Of a stretch of DNA of 64,000 nucleotides, positions 1-7,877 are shown piece after piece (within the stretch, counting starts at the first letter, position 1; the number at the start of each line of letters is the position of its first letter). The position numbers were made by a program, and so were the translations under genes. The DNA comes from JAUUSJ01 sp964439395 (GTDB lineage Bacteria; Bacillota; Clostridia; Lachnospirales; Lachnospiraceae), in assembly GCA_964439395.1 (NCBI GenBank), contig CAYTNV010000008.1:1-64000 (forward strand). The letters are read 5' to 3'. Below the pieces are notes generated by a model. That model did not search any database and was not told the DNA's origin. It saw only the letters and a program-made list of their open reading frames with translations.

Positions 1-1
1 G

Positions 2-130
2 CCTTATATCCCCATATCTAAAGATAGGGGCTTTACGGCGCACTTGGTAAAAAACGATTCTTTTAATGAAGCGATAGCGGTGTTTACAAAACTTTGCGAA
101 GCACAGGGAAAAATAGTAACAGTTGTATAA
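2..130 (+). CDS. C-terminal end of an unidentified protein (cut by window start)
   Basis: An open frame enters from the left edge and ends at TAA 128-130. Its last 42 residues (from PYIPISKDRG to GKIVTVV) have normal amino acid composition and are followed 9 bases later by the ribosome site of the next gene. Too little remains to name a family. Confidence 0.5.
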   Translation, partial: PYIPISKDRGFTAHLVKNDSFNEAIAVFTKLCEAQGKIVTVV

Positions 131-152
131 GAATAGAAAAGGAGAAAAAGAG

Positions 153-719
153 ATGAGAATGGAAAGCGAATTTGACATTGCCTGTAAATTTAAAGAGGCA
201 ATTAGGGAAAAAACGTTTGGTTTTTCTAACAAACATAATTCTGATGGCATTGACATCACAAGGTATAGAGATGGAATTAGAATGATTTCGGAACTGACCA
301 AAAAGTCAATAGGAGATTTAGAAGATCTCTGTCATTTGGAAGAGGACGAAGAGTGTGAAATCACTGATGCAAGAATTAGTGTTGGCAACATCCTTTTTGA
401 GTACTCTTTTCCTCTCACAGAGGATGTAGAATTTGACGAAGAAGGGGGCTGGTGGAAGGTCTTTTCTTTGATTGGGGGAAAAATTGGAGACATTGACAAG
501 CTGGAAAATATTAAAGAAGAGAAAATGAAAAAAACGATAGATTTACTATATGAAATAATAAATCTTGGTTTTACTCAGGAAGATGCTCTCGCTGGAATAG
601 ATGCTGCTTTAGACGTGGAACTTGACGAAAGAAGGGAACTTAAAGAGGAATGGATTTCGGAGGAATTATACAATGATATGCTTTTTGGATTTATTTGCAC
701 AAAGGAGGGAAATGAATAA
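153..719 (+). CDS. Acidic hypothetical protein, 188 aa
   Basis: The start is ATG 153, about 8 bases after AAAGGAG; a TTG frame further upstream has no ribosome site. The product is strongly acidic (runs such as LEEDEECE), has no membrane segment and no recognisable motif. Its stop overlaps the start of the next gene (TAATG), so the two are translationally coupled. Function unknown; small acidic proteins of this kind are common in early regions of large phages. Confidence 0.7.
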   Translation: MRMESEFDIACKFKEAIREKTFGFSNKHNSDGIDITRYRDGIRMISELTKKSIGDLEDLCHLEEDEECEITDARISVGNILFEYSFPLTEDVEFDEEGGWWKVFSLIGGKIGDIDKLENIKEEKMKKTIDLLYEIINLGFTQEDALAGIDAALDVELDERRELKEEWISEELYNDMLFGFICTKEGNE

Positions 720-1258
720 TGATAATTTACAGAGAAGGACAAGAGATTGAATTGACAAAGGATGGACTGTTCGACGCCTACATGGAACAAAAATACTTAT
801 TTACAAGAGATGCGATTCTAGGATGGCTAGAATACAATGACATTTCAGAATGTTTCGCATCTATAAAAGAAGAGATTATAAAAGATAAAGAATTTATTGA
901 AAATGCAATCGAGAGTTGTTCAGATTACGAAGAGCAAGAGAGTGAATTTGATTTTTATGTAAGAGAAGCCGTAGAAGAAGCTTTTTTAAGATATATAGAG
1001 AAAAATAATTTTACTTGGGAGTTTCCCAACGGTATTCGTGTAGAGAAGAAAATTTTTGACAGAGACTTATGTTATTTTGAAGTCTACAAGATAAAAAACA
1101 ATAAACATCTTGGAGATATTTATCCAGATGGAATTAAGGATGCGAGAGAATGCATTAAAAACTTGTGTGATGGAAATGACCCAATTTCTTATATGTGGGA
1201 AGATGGACGAGGACATGGTTGCAGTATTGATGGTTGGGGAGAGGAGGTGGAGGAATGA
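719..1258 (+). CDS. Acidic hypothetical protein, 179 aa
   Basis: Starts at ATG 719 overlapping the upstream stop and ends at TGA 1258, overlapping the next ATG. The protein is soluble-looking and acidic with a glycine-rich tail (GRGHGCSIDGWG). No family recognised. It sits in an operon of at least four coupled small genes. Confidence 0.7.
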   Translation: MIIYREGQEIELTKDGLFDAYMEQKYLFTRDAILGWLEYNDISECFASIKEEIIKDKEFIENAIESCSDYEEQESEFDFYVREAVEEAFLRYIEKNNFTWEFPNGIRVEKKIFDRDLCYFEVYKIKNNKHLGDIYPDGIKDARECIKNLCDGNDPISYMWEDGRGHGCSIDGWGEEVEE

Positions 1259-1674
1259 ACCTGAAACAAAAGAAACCGATACACTTAAAATGTCCAAAAT
1301 GTGGATATGATTTTGCTTATAACACTAACCATATTGAGGAAGAAATTGAGCGTTTGAAATACGAAGTTACTTCAATTATCAATAAAATCACAAAATACAA
1401 GAAAGAGCATCCGAATTCTTATTGTGATAATTGGTATAAGAAAGCGCAAAGAAGTTTGAAAATAAAAAATTTACAGTTGCAGGAGTTGAAAAAGGCAAGA
1501 AAAGCAACTGTAGTAGAAATTGAGTTGCAAAAACATAATATTTTTAAGCAACTTGTTGAAGAAGAATTAGGGAAGGAAAAGACATCAAAATTGCTTGATG
1601 AAGCGGAAGAGCAAATGGTTTATTATGACTGGGATATGGCAACCCAAACGTTTACAAGATTTGAGGGAGTATAA
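1255..1674 (+). CDS. Zinc-knuckle coiled-coil hypothetical protein, 139 aa
   Basis: Start chosen at ATG 1255 (ATGA overlap with the upstream stop, preceded by GGAGGTGGAGG). The N-terminus has one CPKCGYDF motif, half of a zinc ribbon, followed by a lysine/glutamate-rich helical stretch of about 90 residues that looks like a coiled coil. No second Cys pair is visible, so zinc binding would need dimerisation or another ligand. Function unknown. Confidence 0.65.
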   Translation: MNLKQKKPIHLKCPKCGYDFAYNTNHIEEEIERLKYEVTSIINKITKYKKEHPNSYCDNWYKKAQRSLKIKNLQLQELKKARKATVVEIELQKHNIFKQLVEEELGKEKTSKLLDEAEEQMVYYDWDMATQTFTRFEGV

Positions 1675-1706
1675 AAAGAGACAGATCAACGAGTAGGAGG
1701 AGAAAT

Positions 1707-2093
1707 ATGGGAACTCAGGAGGCTAAAGAATTAATTATGAAAATTGAACAGGAAGTTGCACGACAGCAACTAAAAAACCCCAATTTTCCTAGAGTAATCG
1801 TATTTTCTTGTGAAAAAGAAAAAATAAAAGAAACTAAAAAAAATCTAAGGGAGAAGAAATGTGTTGCGTGTGGGAAAATAAAACCTATTAATCAATTTAA
1901 GACAAAGAACCATAAAAAGTGCATAAAATGTGCAGAATCCCGTGCTAAGTATAAGGTAAGAATAGAGGCTGGCAGAAAAATGAAAAAATGCCCTATGTGT
2001 GATAAGGATTTTAAGGTTACTACAAAAAGTCCATATTGTACCAAATGCAGAGTTCTTCGCAACAAAGGTATAAAGAAAGAGATAATCGTATGA
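1707..2093 (+). CDS. Cys-rich zinc-finger phage protein, 128 aa
   Basis: Two zinc-binding modules are visible: CVACG...CIKC at about residues 57-81 and CPMC...CTKC at about 98-117. The rest is lysine-rich. The first module resembles the small zinc knuckle found in front of some phage HNH nucleases, but no H-N-H residues follow it, so a nuclease role is not supported. A good ribosome site (GGAGGAG) precedes ATG 1707. Confidence 0.65.
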   Translation: MGTQEAKELIMKIEQEVARQQLKNPNFPRVIVFSCEKEKIKETKKNLREKKCVACGKIKPINQFKTKNHKKCIKCAESRAKYKVRIEAGRKMKKCPMCDKDFKVTTKSPYCTKCRVLRNKGIKKEIIV

Positions 2094-2170
2094 GCAAGAG
2101 AGTATTTGATAGGCAGAAACAAAATAAAGCGGTAAAACAAAATGTTTTACAATGTATGCTTGCTATTTAG
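2090..2170 (+). CDS. Possible 26-aa basic peptide
   Basis: ATG 2090 overlaps the TGA of the zinc-finger gene (ATGA), and the frame encodes 26 mostly basic residues before TAG 2170. The coupling is the only support; it has no ribosome site of its own. Confidence 0.25.
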   Translation: MSKRVFDRQKQNKAVKQNVLQCMLAI

Positions 2171-2223
2171 TCGAAATCTGTTAAAATATAAATATATATT
2201 GCAGAGAAAGAGGAGGAAGTATC

Positions 2224-2445
2224 ATGAAAAAGAAAGAGATAAAAGAAAAATGCAGCAAAATAAAAAATAGAACTTGGGATTCTCTAACAAAAGAAGAACA
2301 AGAGTTTTTACTGGATGGCATAACAGGCTATACGAAAGATGTAATTTATTTTTACGATATTTTGTGCGCTGCTACAAAAAATGAAAAGCAAATTTATGAC
2401 AAGGCTTTTCTTTGTCCGCTTGGAGGAGAAGCAATAATTTTATAA
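2224..2445 (+). CDS. Hypothetical protein, 73 aa
   Basis: ATG 2224 follows AGGAGGAAG at ideal spacing. The product is a small soluble charged protein with no motif recognised. It is immediately followed by the TnpB-type right-end hairpin at 2450-2490. Confidence 0.6.
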   Translation: MKKKEIKEKCSKIKNRTWDSLTKEEQEFLLDGITGYTKDVIYFYDILCAATKNEKQIYDKAFLCPLGGEAIIL

Positions 2446-2449
2446 ATTG

Positions 2450-2490
2450 AAAGTGTAAAACCCACTACCTTTAGGTGGTGGGTAGTTCAC
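2450..2490 (+). ncRNA. Orphan IS605/TnpB right-end hairpin (omegaRNA 3' end-like)
   Basis: A hairpin with arms 2461-2469 and 2474-2482 and loop TTTA is followed by TAGTTCAC (2483-2490). The same hairpin-TAGTTCAC arrangement closes the tnpB remnant at 42676-42683 and two further orphan copies at 23261 and 24899. In IS605/IS607-family elements the omegaRNA ends at this right end and the adjoining sequence is the guide; here no tnpB is present. It lies just upstream of the ribosome site of the next gene. Confidence 0.55.
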
Positions 2491-2514
2491 AGGGCAATTT
2501 TAAGGAGGATTTTT

Positions 2515-3246
2515 ATGTCAAGAGATAGTTTGTTTTTATTAGATTTATTTATTGGATTTATGGGTTTTGTCACGACAGGGCAACTCGTTTGTGGCATATT
2601 AGCATTTTGTTTTATGTATTTTGCCACATTGGGAATTCCAGAGTGGATGATTCCAAAGAGAAAAACTGATGATATCACGGAAGTAGAACCGTGGAGAGTT
2701 AGTGAAAGCTTTTTGGGTGTCCCAGATTATAGGATGGCTAAAGCTTTAAGAGAGGGAGCTTTTCGAGAGTATATAGAAAAAGATCCAGAGAAATATAAGG
2801 ATAGCAGAGCCAGACAGAAAATCCAAATAGGATTGAATTATAAGACGGAAAACAACTGCGCGGTTTCGTTAGAGAATGAGGATGCCGATAGAATATTCAT
2901 AGAATTCTACGAAAAATATATTGTTGAACATCCAGAATACGAGACAAAGGAGTACAATCGTATGTTAGGGGATTATCAGCTAGAAAGAATTCTTAAAAAG
3001 ATATATAAGGAGTTTTCTACTCCAGAGGAGATTAAAGCTGCTAAATGGGATGCTTGTAAAGAAATTTTATCCAACTTGGACAAATATAAGATAACATGCC
3101 CCTCTCTGATAGCATGGGAGATGAACCGATATTATGACCCAAGTGCAGAGGAACTTCCAATTAAATATGAAATTTCGGAAAAAGAATATAAAATCCTTTT
3201 CGATGATTTTGTAGCAAAAGGTATTGTAAAAAAAGACACGCCATAG
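2515..3246 (+). CDS. Membrane-anchored hypothetical protein, 243 aa
   Basis: ATG 2515 is preceded by AAGGAGG. Residues about 5-45 are hydrophobic and form one or two membrane segments, followed by a charged cytoplasmic-type region of about 190 residues with no motif I recognise. The stop codon lies inside the terminator stem at 3241-3266. Confidence 0.65.
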   Translation: MSRDSLFLLDLFIGFMGFVTTGQLVCGILAFCFMYFATLGIPEWMIPKRKTDDITEVEPWRVSESFLGVPDYRMAKALREGAFREYIEKDPEKYKDSRARQKIQIGLNYKTENNCAVSLENEDADRIFIEFYEKYIVEHPEYETKEYNRMLGDYQLERILKKIYKEFSTPEEIKAAKWDACKEILSNLDKYKITCPSLIAWEMNRYYDPSAEELPIKYEISEKEYKILFDDFVAKGIVKKDTP

Positions 3247-3266
3247 GTAAAACCTATGGCTTTTTT
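3241..3266 (+). terminator. Rho-independent terminator
   Basis: An 8-bp perfect stem (3241-3248 with 3252-3259), an AAA loop and a C-T6 tract (3260-3266). It overlaps the stop codon of the upstream gene and separates it from the recombinase gene. Confidence 0.75.
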
Positions 3267-3279
3267 ATTGGAGGGAAAT

Positions 3280-4278
3280 ATGAACGGAAGATTAGAAAAT
3301 AAAATAAAAAAAGAAGATAAGATTAAAAAGATTTTATCAGATTGCCCAATGTATTTAAAAGAGTGGTATTTCAACCTATCGACCTCACATGAGGCTAATA
3401 CTTGTGTTGAATATATCAAGAGTGTTAAGAAATTCTTGATATTTCTAAATCCCGATATGGATTCTATAAAATTAGATCATATTACAGATATGGAAATTTC
3501 CATATTTATGAAATCTATTGAGATAAAAGTATTAAAAAATGGGGAGATTAAGCAGACTAGTTTCGCATATAGAAAGTTAGTTTACTCAGCTCTAAACAAT
3601 TTTCTTCTCTACATTTATAAGAAAGGAATTATTGAGAGGAATCCAATGGAGCTTGTAGAGAGGGTTCATAAAAAAGATGAAGTAAAGAAATATGAATTGA
3701 GTTGGAAAGATCTGCAATCAATCTATAACTCAGTTGATGAATATTATGGAACTAAAGAAGGACAGTCGGAGTCCCTAAAATACAGAGATAAACTCATTCT
3801 TGCTATTTTTCTAAATACTGGAATGAGAAGAACTGCTCTTACAGAGATTAATGTTGAGGACATTGATTTCAAGGCACGTACATTTATTGCAGTTGATAAA
3901 GGTTATAAATATCACACATACAAAATGAGCGATACATTTTTCGCTACATTAAATAAATGGCTTGATTTTAGGGAGTGTGTTTTGTCTGGAAGAAAAAGTG
4001 ATTCTCTTTTCCCTACAAGGCAAGGAGGAAGGATTTCATCAAATAATGTGGAAAGATTGGTAAAGAGATATTCAAAACTTGCCCTAGGATATCCGATTTC
4101 GCCTCACAAGCTAAGAGGTGCGTTTGTCACAAATATGGTAAGAATGACAGGAGATATTGAGTTCGTGAGAGAAATAGTTGGACATGCAAACATCCAAACA
4201 ACACAAAGGTATGTGATAAATGATATGGCTGCAAAAGATAAAGCAGCTGATATTATTTCTGGGATGCTTGATTTTTAG
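3280..4278 (+). CDS. Tyrosine recombinase (XerC/D-like), 332 aa
   Basis: Site-specific DNA strand exchange via a covalent 3'-phosphotyrosine. An N-terminal SAM-like core-binding region (about residues 20-120) is followed by a catalytic domain with GMRRTAL (first Arg), SPHKLRG (His-x-x-Arg), VGHANIQTTQRY (His and the Tyr nucleophile). The start is ATG 3280 after GGAGGG. It differs from the Tn916-type integrase at 51.9 kb and lies far from the att end, so a role in dimer resolution, circularisation or inversion rather than integration is possible; this is inference. A terminator precedes it. Confidence 0.9.
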   Translation: MNGRLENKIKKEDKIKKILSDCPMYLKEWYFNLSTSHEANTCVEYIKSVKKFLIFLNPDMDSIKLDHITDMEISIFMKSIEIKVLKNGEIKQTSFAYRKLVYSALNNFLLYIYKKGIIERNPMELVERVHKKDEVKKYELSWKDLQSIYNSVDEYYGTKEGQSESLKYRDKLILAIFLNTGMRRTALTEINVEDIDFKARTFIAVDKGYKYHTYKMSDTFFATLNKWLDFRECVLSGRKSDSLFPTRQGGRISSNNVERLVKRYSKLALGYPISPHKLRGAFVTNMVRMTGDIEFVREIVGHANIQTTQRYVINDMAAKDKAADIISGMLDF

Positions 4279-4290
4279 GAGGGAGAAAAT

Positions 4291-4482
4291 ATGAGAGTTG
4301 AGAAAAGAAAAAAATTAATGCGAGTAGAAAGTGAAATTTTTGTTGCAAATGATGGTACGAGATTTTCGAAAAGAGAAGATTGTGAGAAATATGAAGACAA
4401 TTTTTTTAAGAGAAAGAAAATAAAAACTCCATTATTTTTAGTGGAAATAAATTCTATGAATAGATTCGGTGTGAAAGTATAA
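4291..4482 (+). CDS. Hypothetical basic protein, 63 aa
   Basis: ATG 4291 follows GGAGGG. Small basic protein with a repeated MRVE start and a segment FVANDGTRFSKREDCEKYE typical of small phage proteins that describe a cofactor-free knuckle; no family named. Its stop overlaps the start of the repeated promoter-like motif at 4481. Confidence 0.6.
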   Translation: MRVEKRKKLMRVESEIFVANDGTRFSKREDCEKYEDNFFKRKKIKTPLFLVEINSMNRFGVKV

Positions 4483-4528
4483 AATTTCATCCGAATTTTT
4501 TGGGGGGAAATTAGAAGAAATATATAGA
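4481..4528 (+). promoter_or_regulatory. Copy A of a repeated ~50-bp promoter-like motif
   Basis: An AAAATTT...AATTTTTT dyad is followed 32 bases after its first base by AGAAG and an A/T-rich ATATATAGA box. Copies B (17511), C (27781) and D (42775) share the same two blocks at 31-base spacing, each just upstream of a gene. Copy A is the most divergent. Best read as a phage-specific promoter or activator site. Confidence 0.55.
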
Positions 4529-4549
4529 CCCGATGGAGGGAGGAAAATT

Positions 4550-4807
4550 ATGTACAATAAAAAACAAAAAGATATTACATTGAATGAAAAAATGCTCAAA
4601 AGAATCGTGAAAACAAAGATTAAAGTGGGAAAGGCATATCTCATTAAGAGAAAAGTACAAAAAGGAAATGACGATGTTTCTGTTAAAAGACAAAAGAATC
4701 GCTGTGTTGCGATTTATCCACATTGCGTTCACTTTGTGAATAAAGAAGGCAATATTTGCCTAACTTATTTTGATATTTACAATATGCTACGAGGAAAAGT
4801 GATATAG
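4550..4807 (+). CDS. Hypothetical basic protein, 85 aa
   Basis: ATG 4550 follows GGAGGGAGG and repeated motif copy A. Lysine-rich small protein with a central VGKAYLIKRK segment that could be a small beta-barrel; no family recognised. Confidence 0.6.
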   Translation: MYNKKQKDITLNEKMLKRIVKTKIKVGKAYLIKRKVQKGNDDVSVKRQKNRCVAIYPHCVHFVNKEGNICLTYFDIYNMLRGKVI

Positions 4808-4867
4808 AAAATGAGATGAGTTTTATAGAATCAATAAAAAACAGGCTGTAAACGAACATCGCAAAAT

Positions 4868-5027
4868 GTAGACCTAGATTGTTGAACAATATAAAAGTAG
4901 ATCAAAAACAACAATTAATTGATAAGTCTACGATGGTCTACGGCAGGTCTACGGTGTAGCGTAGACTCTGTAAACCGCATAAATACTAGATTCTTTGGAC
5001 TACCCTAGGAAATATCTTGGAGTAGAC
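4868..5027 (+). repeat. Helically phased GTCTACG repeat array
   Basis: GTCTACG occurs at 4926-4932, 4936-4942 and 4947-4953, spaced 10 and 11 bp apart (one helical turn), with an inverted copy CGTAGAC at 4960-4966 and shorter GTAGAC copies at 4868 and 5022. The gap 4808-5069 has no convincing gene. The geometry suits cooperative binding by one protein, as in an operator cluster or origin iterons, next to the repressor and replication initiator. Confidence 0.5.
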
Positions 5028-5069
5028 TAGGATGACTGTTTTAGATGAAATATGAACTAGGAAGGAGAA

Positions 5070-5450
5070 ATGATAATGAAAGAGATATTAACGAGAGAAC
5101 GAGCGATTGAAGAGCATAGAAAAATGTGGAGCTGGATAGCGGAGCAGTACAGAGGTGGAAGCGAGGAAGATTATTGGAGATTGAAGAGACAATATACACG
5201 TAATTTAGGGATTGAAATTATGAATGCCTGTTTTTGTTGTGAATACGATCAGCAAGAGAACGAAACCGACTGTGAGCAATGTCCAATCGATTTCGGAAAA
5301 GGCAAATATTCGTGCGAAAAAAATAGAAATTCTCCATACAGCAAGCTTACGAGATGTAATGTTTATGCTTCTAATATGATGAACAGTGATTATATGGCAG
5401 ATTTGGCGTTAGAGATTGCCAATTTGCCAGAGCAGAAAAGAAACGAATAG
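5070..5450 (+). CDS. Cys-rich phage hypothetical protein, 126 aa
   Basis: ATG 5070 (or ATG 5076) after AAGGAG. The centre contains CFCCEY, CEQCPI and two later Cys (SCEKN, RCNVY), a possible metal site of six or so cysteines. No catalytic motif is visible. It is convergent with the repressor gene. Confidence 0.65.
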   Translation: MIMKEILTRERAIEEHRKMWSWIAEQYRGGSEEDYWRLKRQYTRNLGIEIMNACFCCEYDQQENETDCEQCPIDFGKGKYSCEKNRNSPYSKLTRCNVYASNMMNSDYMADLALEIANLPEQKRNE

Positions 5451-5461
5451 TTGAAGATACT

Positions 5462-5695
5462 TTAATTTTCAATATAGGATTTTGTGTTAGTATCCAAAAA
5501 GGTATCTCTACACAAAAGGTAATCCGTGGATACATTTAGTATGTCAGCTATTTTTACAAGACACTCTAAAGTAGGACGGACATGTCCACTCTCATATTTA
5601 CGGTAGTTTCGAATACTAATATTAAGTTTGTCTGCCATAAATTGAGCAGTGAAACCTTTTGCTTTGCGAGTTTGATTTAATCTTTGTGGAAACAT
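5462..5695 (-). CDS. XRE-family helix-turn-helix repressor, 77 aa
   Basis: A single Cro/C1-type HTH domain fills the protein (FTAQFMADKLNISIRNYRKYE, recognition helix around ISIRNYRK). Divergent from the replication initiator across a 117-bp region with two related 15-bp operators, which is the classical lysogeny switch arrangement. The short length without a cleavable C-terminal domain suggests control by an antirepressor or protease rather than RecA-stimulated self-cleavage. Confidence 0.85.
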   Translation of the reverse strand: MFPQRLNQTRKAKGFTAQFMADKLNISIRNYRKYESGHVRPTLECLVKIADILNVSTDYLLCRDTFLDTNTKSYIEN

Positions 5696-5715
5696 AAAAT
5701 CCTCCTAAAAAAGTA

Positions 5716-5774
5716 TTGACGATGTCATAATGATACACTATTATAGAGAAAAAAGATAGTGTCGTAATATGACA
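5716..5774. promoter_or_regulatory. Divergent promoters with paired XRE operators
   Basis: On the plus strand TTGACG (5716-5721) and TATTAT (5739-5744) are 17 bp apart, a good sigma-A promoter. Operator 1, TGTCATAATGATACA (5723-5737), fills its spacer; operator 2, TGTCGTAATATGACA (5760-5774), is a second imperfect palindrome 37 bp downstream. On the minus strand TATAAT overlaps the same stretch and would serve the repressor gene. Binding by the adjacent XRE protein is inferred from position. Confidence 0.65.
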
Positions 5775-5812
5775 TTGCAACATATAAAAAAGATAGAAGA
5801 AAGGATTTGGAG

Positions 5813-6676
5813 ATGGCAAGACCACTTGAACCTGGTCTTCATTACTATAATAAGAATGTTAATTTTTATGATGAGGAGAATTACCTCATCAGAGATTTAT
5901 CTGACGAATATGGGCCTATTGGTCTAACCGTCTACGAGGTACTCTGTTGCCTGGTGTATAAAAATGGATATTACATCGAAATCAAAAACCTTGATTGGCT
6001 TGCCAAGGTAATTCGCTCCAAAATCGGGAGCAGATGGATAAAAAGTCCAAAGTTAATATTACAAGTTATACATTACTGTGCGGATATCGGTCTAATCCAT
6101 AAAGACCTCTTGCAACAAAATGTTATAACCTCTGTTCAAATTCAGCAAGCTTATCAACAAATCACAGCGAGAAGAAAGGTAAGTAAAAAAAATTACTGGT
6201 TGTTGGATGGAGATGGACAACCTTTATTAAGTGTACCCCAAAATATTGTTTCTGCGACAGAAACCGATATTAATGTAGCAGAAACCGATATTAATGTAAC
6301 AGAAACGCAACAAGAGAAGAGAAGAGAATATATAAAATATTATAGTGATGAAGGTCTGAATGAACTTTTTCTCTCCTATATAGAATCAAGGACAGAAAAG
6401 GAAAATATAACAATGCAACAAATAGAGCTGCTAAAAAGACGACTTGATGAACTTGGAGATACGGAGGAAGACAAAAAGAAAATTATAGAGCAATCTATTG
6501 TTGGTAATTATAAAAGTTTTTTTCCTGTGTCAAAAAAACAAAAAAGACACACAGCCGTCAAGCAAAAGAAAAATGCATTTCATAATTTCGAGCAAAGGGA
6601 ATACGATTTTGATGCCCTGGAAAAAGCATTTCAGAAAAAAAATGATGGAAGGGAAAATAACATGACATATCTGTAG
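5813..6676 (+). CDS. Phage replication initiator / replisome organiser (DUF4373-type N-terminus), 287 aa
   Basis: The N-terminal 110 residues (LEPGLHYYNKNVNFYDE, GLTVYEVLCCLVY) match the DUF4373/Lin1244-type winged-helix domain found in Firmicute phage initiation proteins. The C-terminus is lysine-rich and charged, as expected for DNA or helicase-loader contact. ATG 5813 has GAAAGG upstream. First gene transcribed rightward from the operator region. It contains a 21-bp tandem repeat that may be the origin. The element carries its own primase-helicase, so loading of that enzyme is a plausible role. Confidence 0.75.
   Translation: MARPLEPGLHYYNKNVNFYDEENYLIRDLSDEYGPIGLTVYEVLCCLVYKNGYYIEIKNLDWLAKVIRSKIGSRWIKSPKLILQVIHYCADIGLIHKDLLQQNVITSVQIQQAYQQITARRKVSKKNYWLLDGDGQPLLSVPQNIVSATETDINVAETDINVTETQQEKRREYIKYYSDEGLNELFLSYIESRTEKENITMQQIELLKRRLDELGDTEEDKKKIIEQSIVGNYKSFFPVSKKQKRHTAVKQKKNAFHNFEQREYDFDALEKAFQKKNDGRENNMTYL
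6258..6299 (+). repeat. 21-bp tandem repeat inside the initiator gene
   Basis: Two 21-bp units (6258-6278, 6279-6299), identical but for the last base, encode ETDINVA/T twice, and a third partial copy follows. Initiator genes of many phages carry their origin iterons internally, so this is a candidate replication origin; two copies are few. Confidence 0.4.
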
Positions 6677-6887
6677 AATGATGAGAAAACAGTTTTTTGA
6701 ACCTTGGAAGTAACTGTTAATTACGATATGCTGTCATAACGCTTATATCGCCTTATTTTCGTGTTCTCTAGATTGAGTGGACAAAATTTATATATTCACA
6801 TAGAAAATCGGTTTTATGGTTGTTTAAATGCGTTTGACAGTATATTTAAAAATACATATCAGAGAGAAAGGAGTAGACGAATAAACG

Positions 6888-7217
6888 ATGAAGACGTTTA
6901 AAAGATTTACAAGAAGAATTGGAAAACAATGTAAGATTGTTGATATGGAGATGAAAGATGGAGTCCGTTATAAGATGGCGATTCGAAAAAATGAAGGAGT
7001 GGTGATTAATGCAGCTGACTTTCAAAATGCCATGTTTCGATTGGCAGAATATGAGGATTTGGAATTAAGCCCAGAACAGATAAAGGAGTTCGACGTTTTA
7101 TATGCCGATTTATGTAAGCAATTAAATATTTTAGGAGAAGAGAATGCAAGACTTAGGGGAGAAAGGAAGGTAAAACTCAAAATTCCAAATTTTTCCCGAA
7201 TAATGATTTCAAATTAA
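6888..7217 (+). CDS. Hypothetical phage protein, 109 aa
   Basis: ATG 6888 follows AAAGGAG. The region RLAEYEDLELSPEQIKEF is typical of small proteins in Clostridia phage early operons. No enzymatic motif. TTGACA at 6834-6839 may be its -35 box with an A/T-rich -10. Confidence 0.6.
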   Translation: MKTFKRFTRRIGKQCKIVDMEMKDGVRYKMAIRKNEGVVINAADFQNAMFRLAEYEDLELSPEQIKEFDVLYADLCKQLNILGEENARLRGERKVKLKIPNFSRIMISN

Positions 7218-7252
7218 GAAGAAAAAAGAAGGGATAAAATAAGGAGGATTTA

Positions 7253-7552
7253 ATGACAAGGATATATACAGTGAAAATGAGCAATGGAGATGTGTATGGA
7301 GTTCCAGCAATAGTTATTGCCGATAACTATGCCACATATTACCACTCAATAGGGGAAAATTATAAAAAATGTTTTGAAGCTATGATACATTGGTTTGATA
7401 CTGGCGATTATGAATTTGCGGACTGGGCGAAAAGCAATATGGATTGGGATGAGGTAAAGAATCACGCCTTCATTGTTAAAAGAGAGAATAAAAATGTCGA
7501 TTATCAAGATGATTGGGTAAACGGGGAGTATTGTTATCTGCATAAAAAGTAA
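7253..7552 (+). CDS. Hypothetical phage protein, 99 aa
   Basis: ATG 7253 after AAGGAGG. Begins as a beta strand (YTVKMSNGDVYGVPAIVIADNYA) followed by an acidic Trp-containing helix (FADWAKSNMDWDEVKNHA). This layout recurs in phage early proteins of unknown function. Confidence 0.6.
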   Translation: MTRIYTVKMSNGDVYGVPAIVIADNYATYYHSIGENYKKCFEAMIHWFDTGDYEFADWAKSNMDWDEVKNHAFIVKRENKNVDYQDDWVNGEYCYLHKK

Positions 7553-7628
7553 TATGAGTAAGTAGGAAAGATAAATTTGGATATGTAATAGGACAACCAG
7601 CGGAGATTTTATAATGGAGGAATAAAAT

Positions 7629-7877
7629 ATGAGCTTTAGAGTGGGAGACAAAGTAAGAATCAGAACAGATTTAAGAGAAGGAAATGAATATCACAAAATA
7701 GAACCTATTATTCCCGATATGATTCAATATGCAGGAATTGAAGCAACAATTACACGTGACATGAAAGATGAAACCTACGAATTGGATTGTGATAAAGGCG
7801 AATGGCACTGGCCTGAAAAAGCACTAATTCCCGTTGTCTGGACGATTATTAAAAATGGGAGGAAAGAAGATGAATGA
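7629..7877 (+). CDS. Small SH3-like hypothetical protein, 82 aa
   Basis: ATG 7629. Begins FRVGDKVRIRTDL and ends near WHWPEKAL, the pattern of a small SH3-type beta barrel. Its 3' end overlaps the DNA ligase start by 8 bases, so it is co-translated with ligA; a functional link is not shown. Confidence 0.6.
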   Translation: MSFRVGDKVRIRTDLREGNEYHKIEPIIPDMIQYAGIEATITRDMKDETYELDCDKGEWHWPEKALIPVVWTIIKNGRKEDE

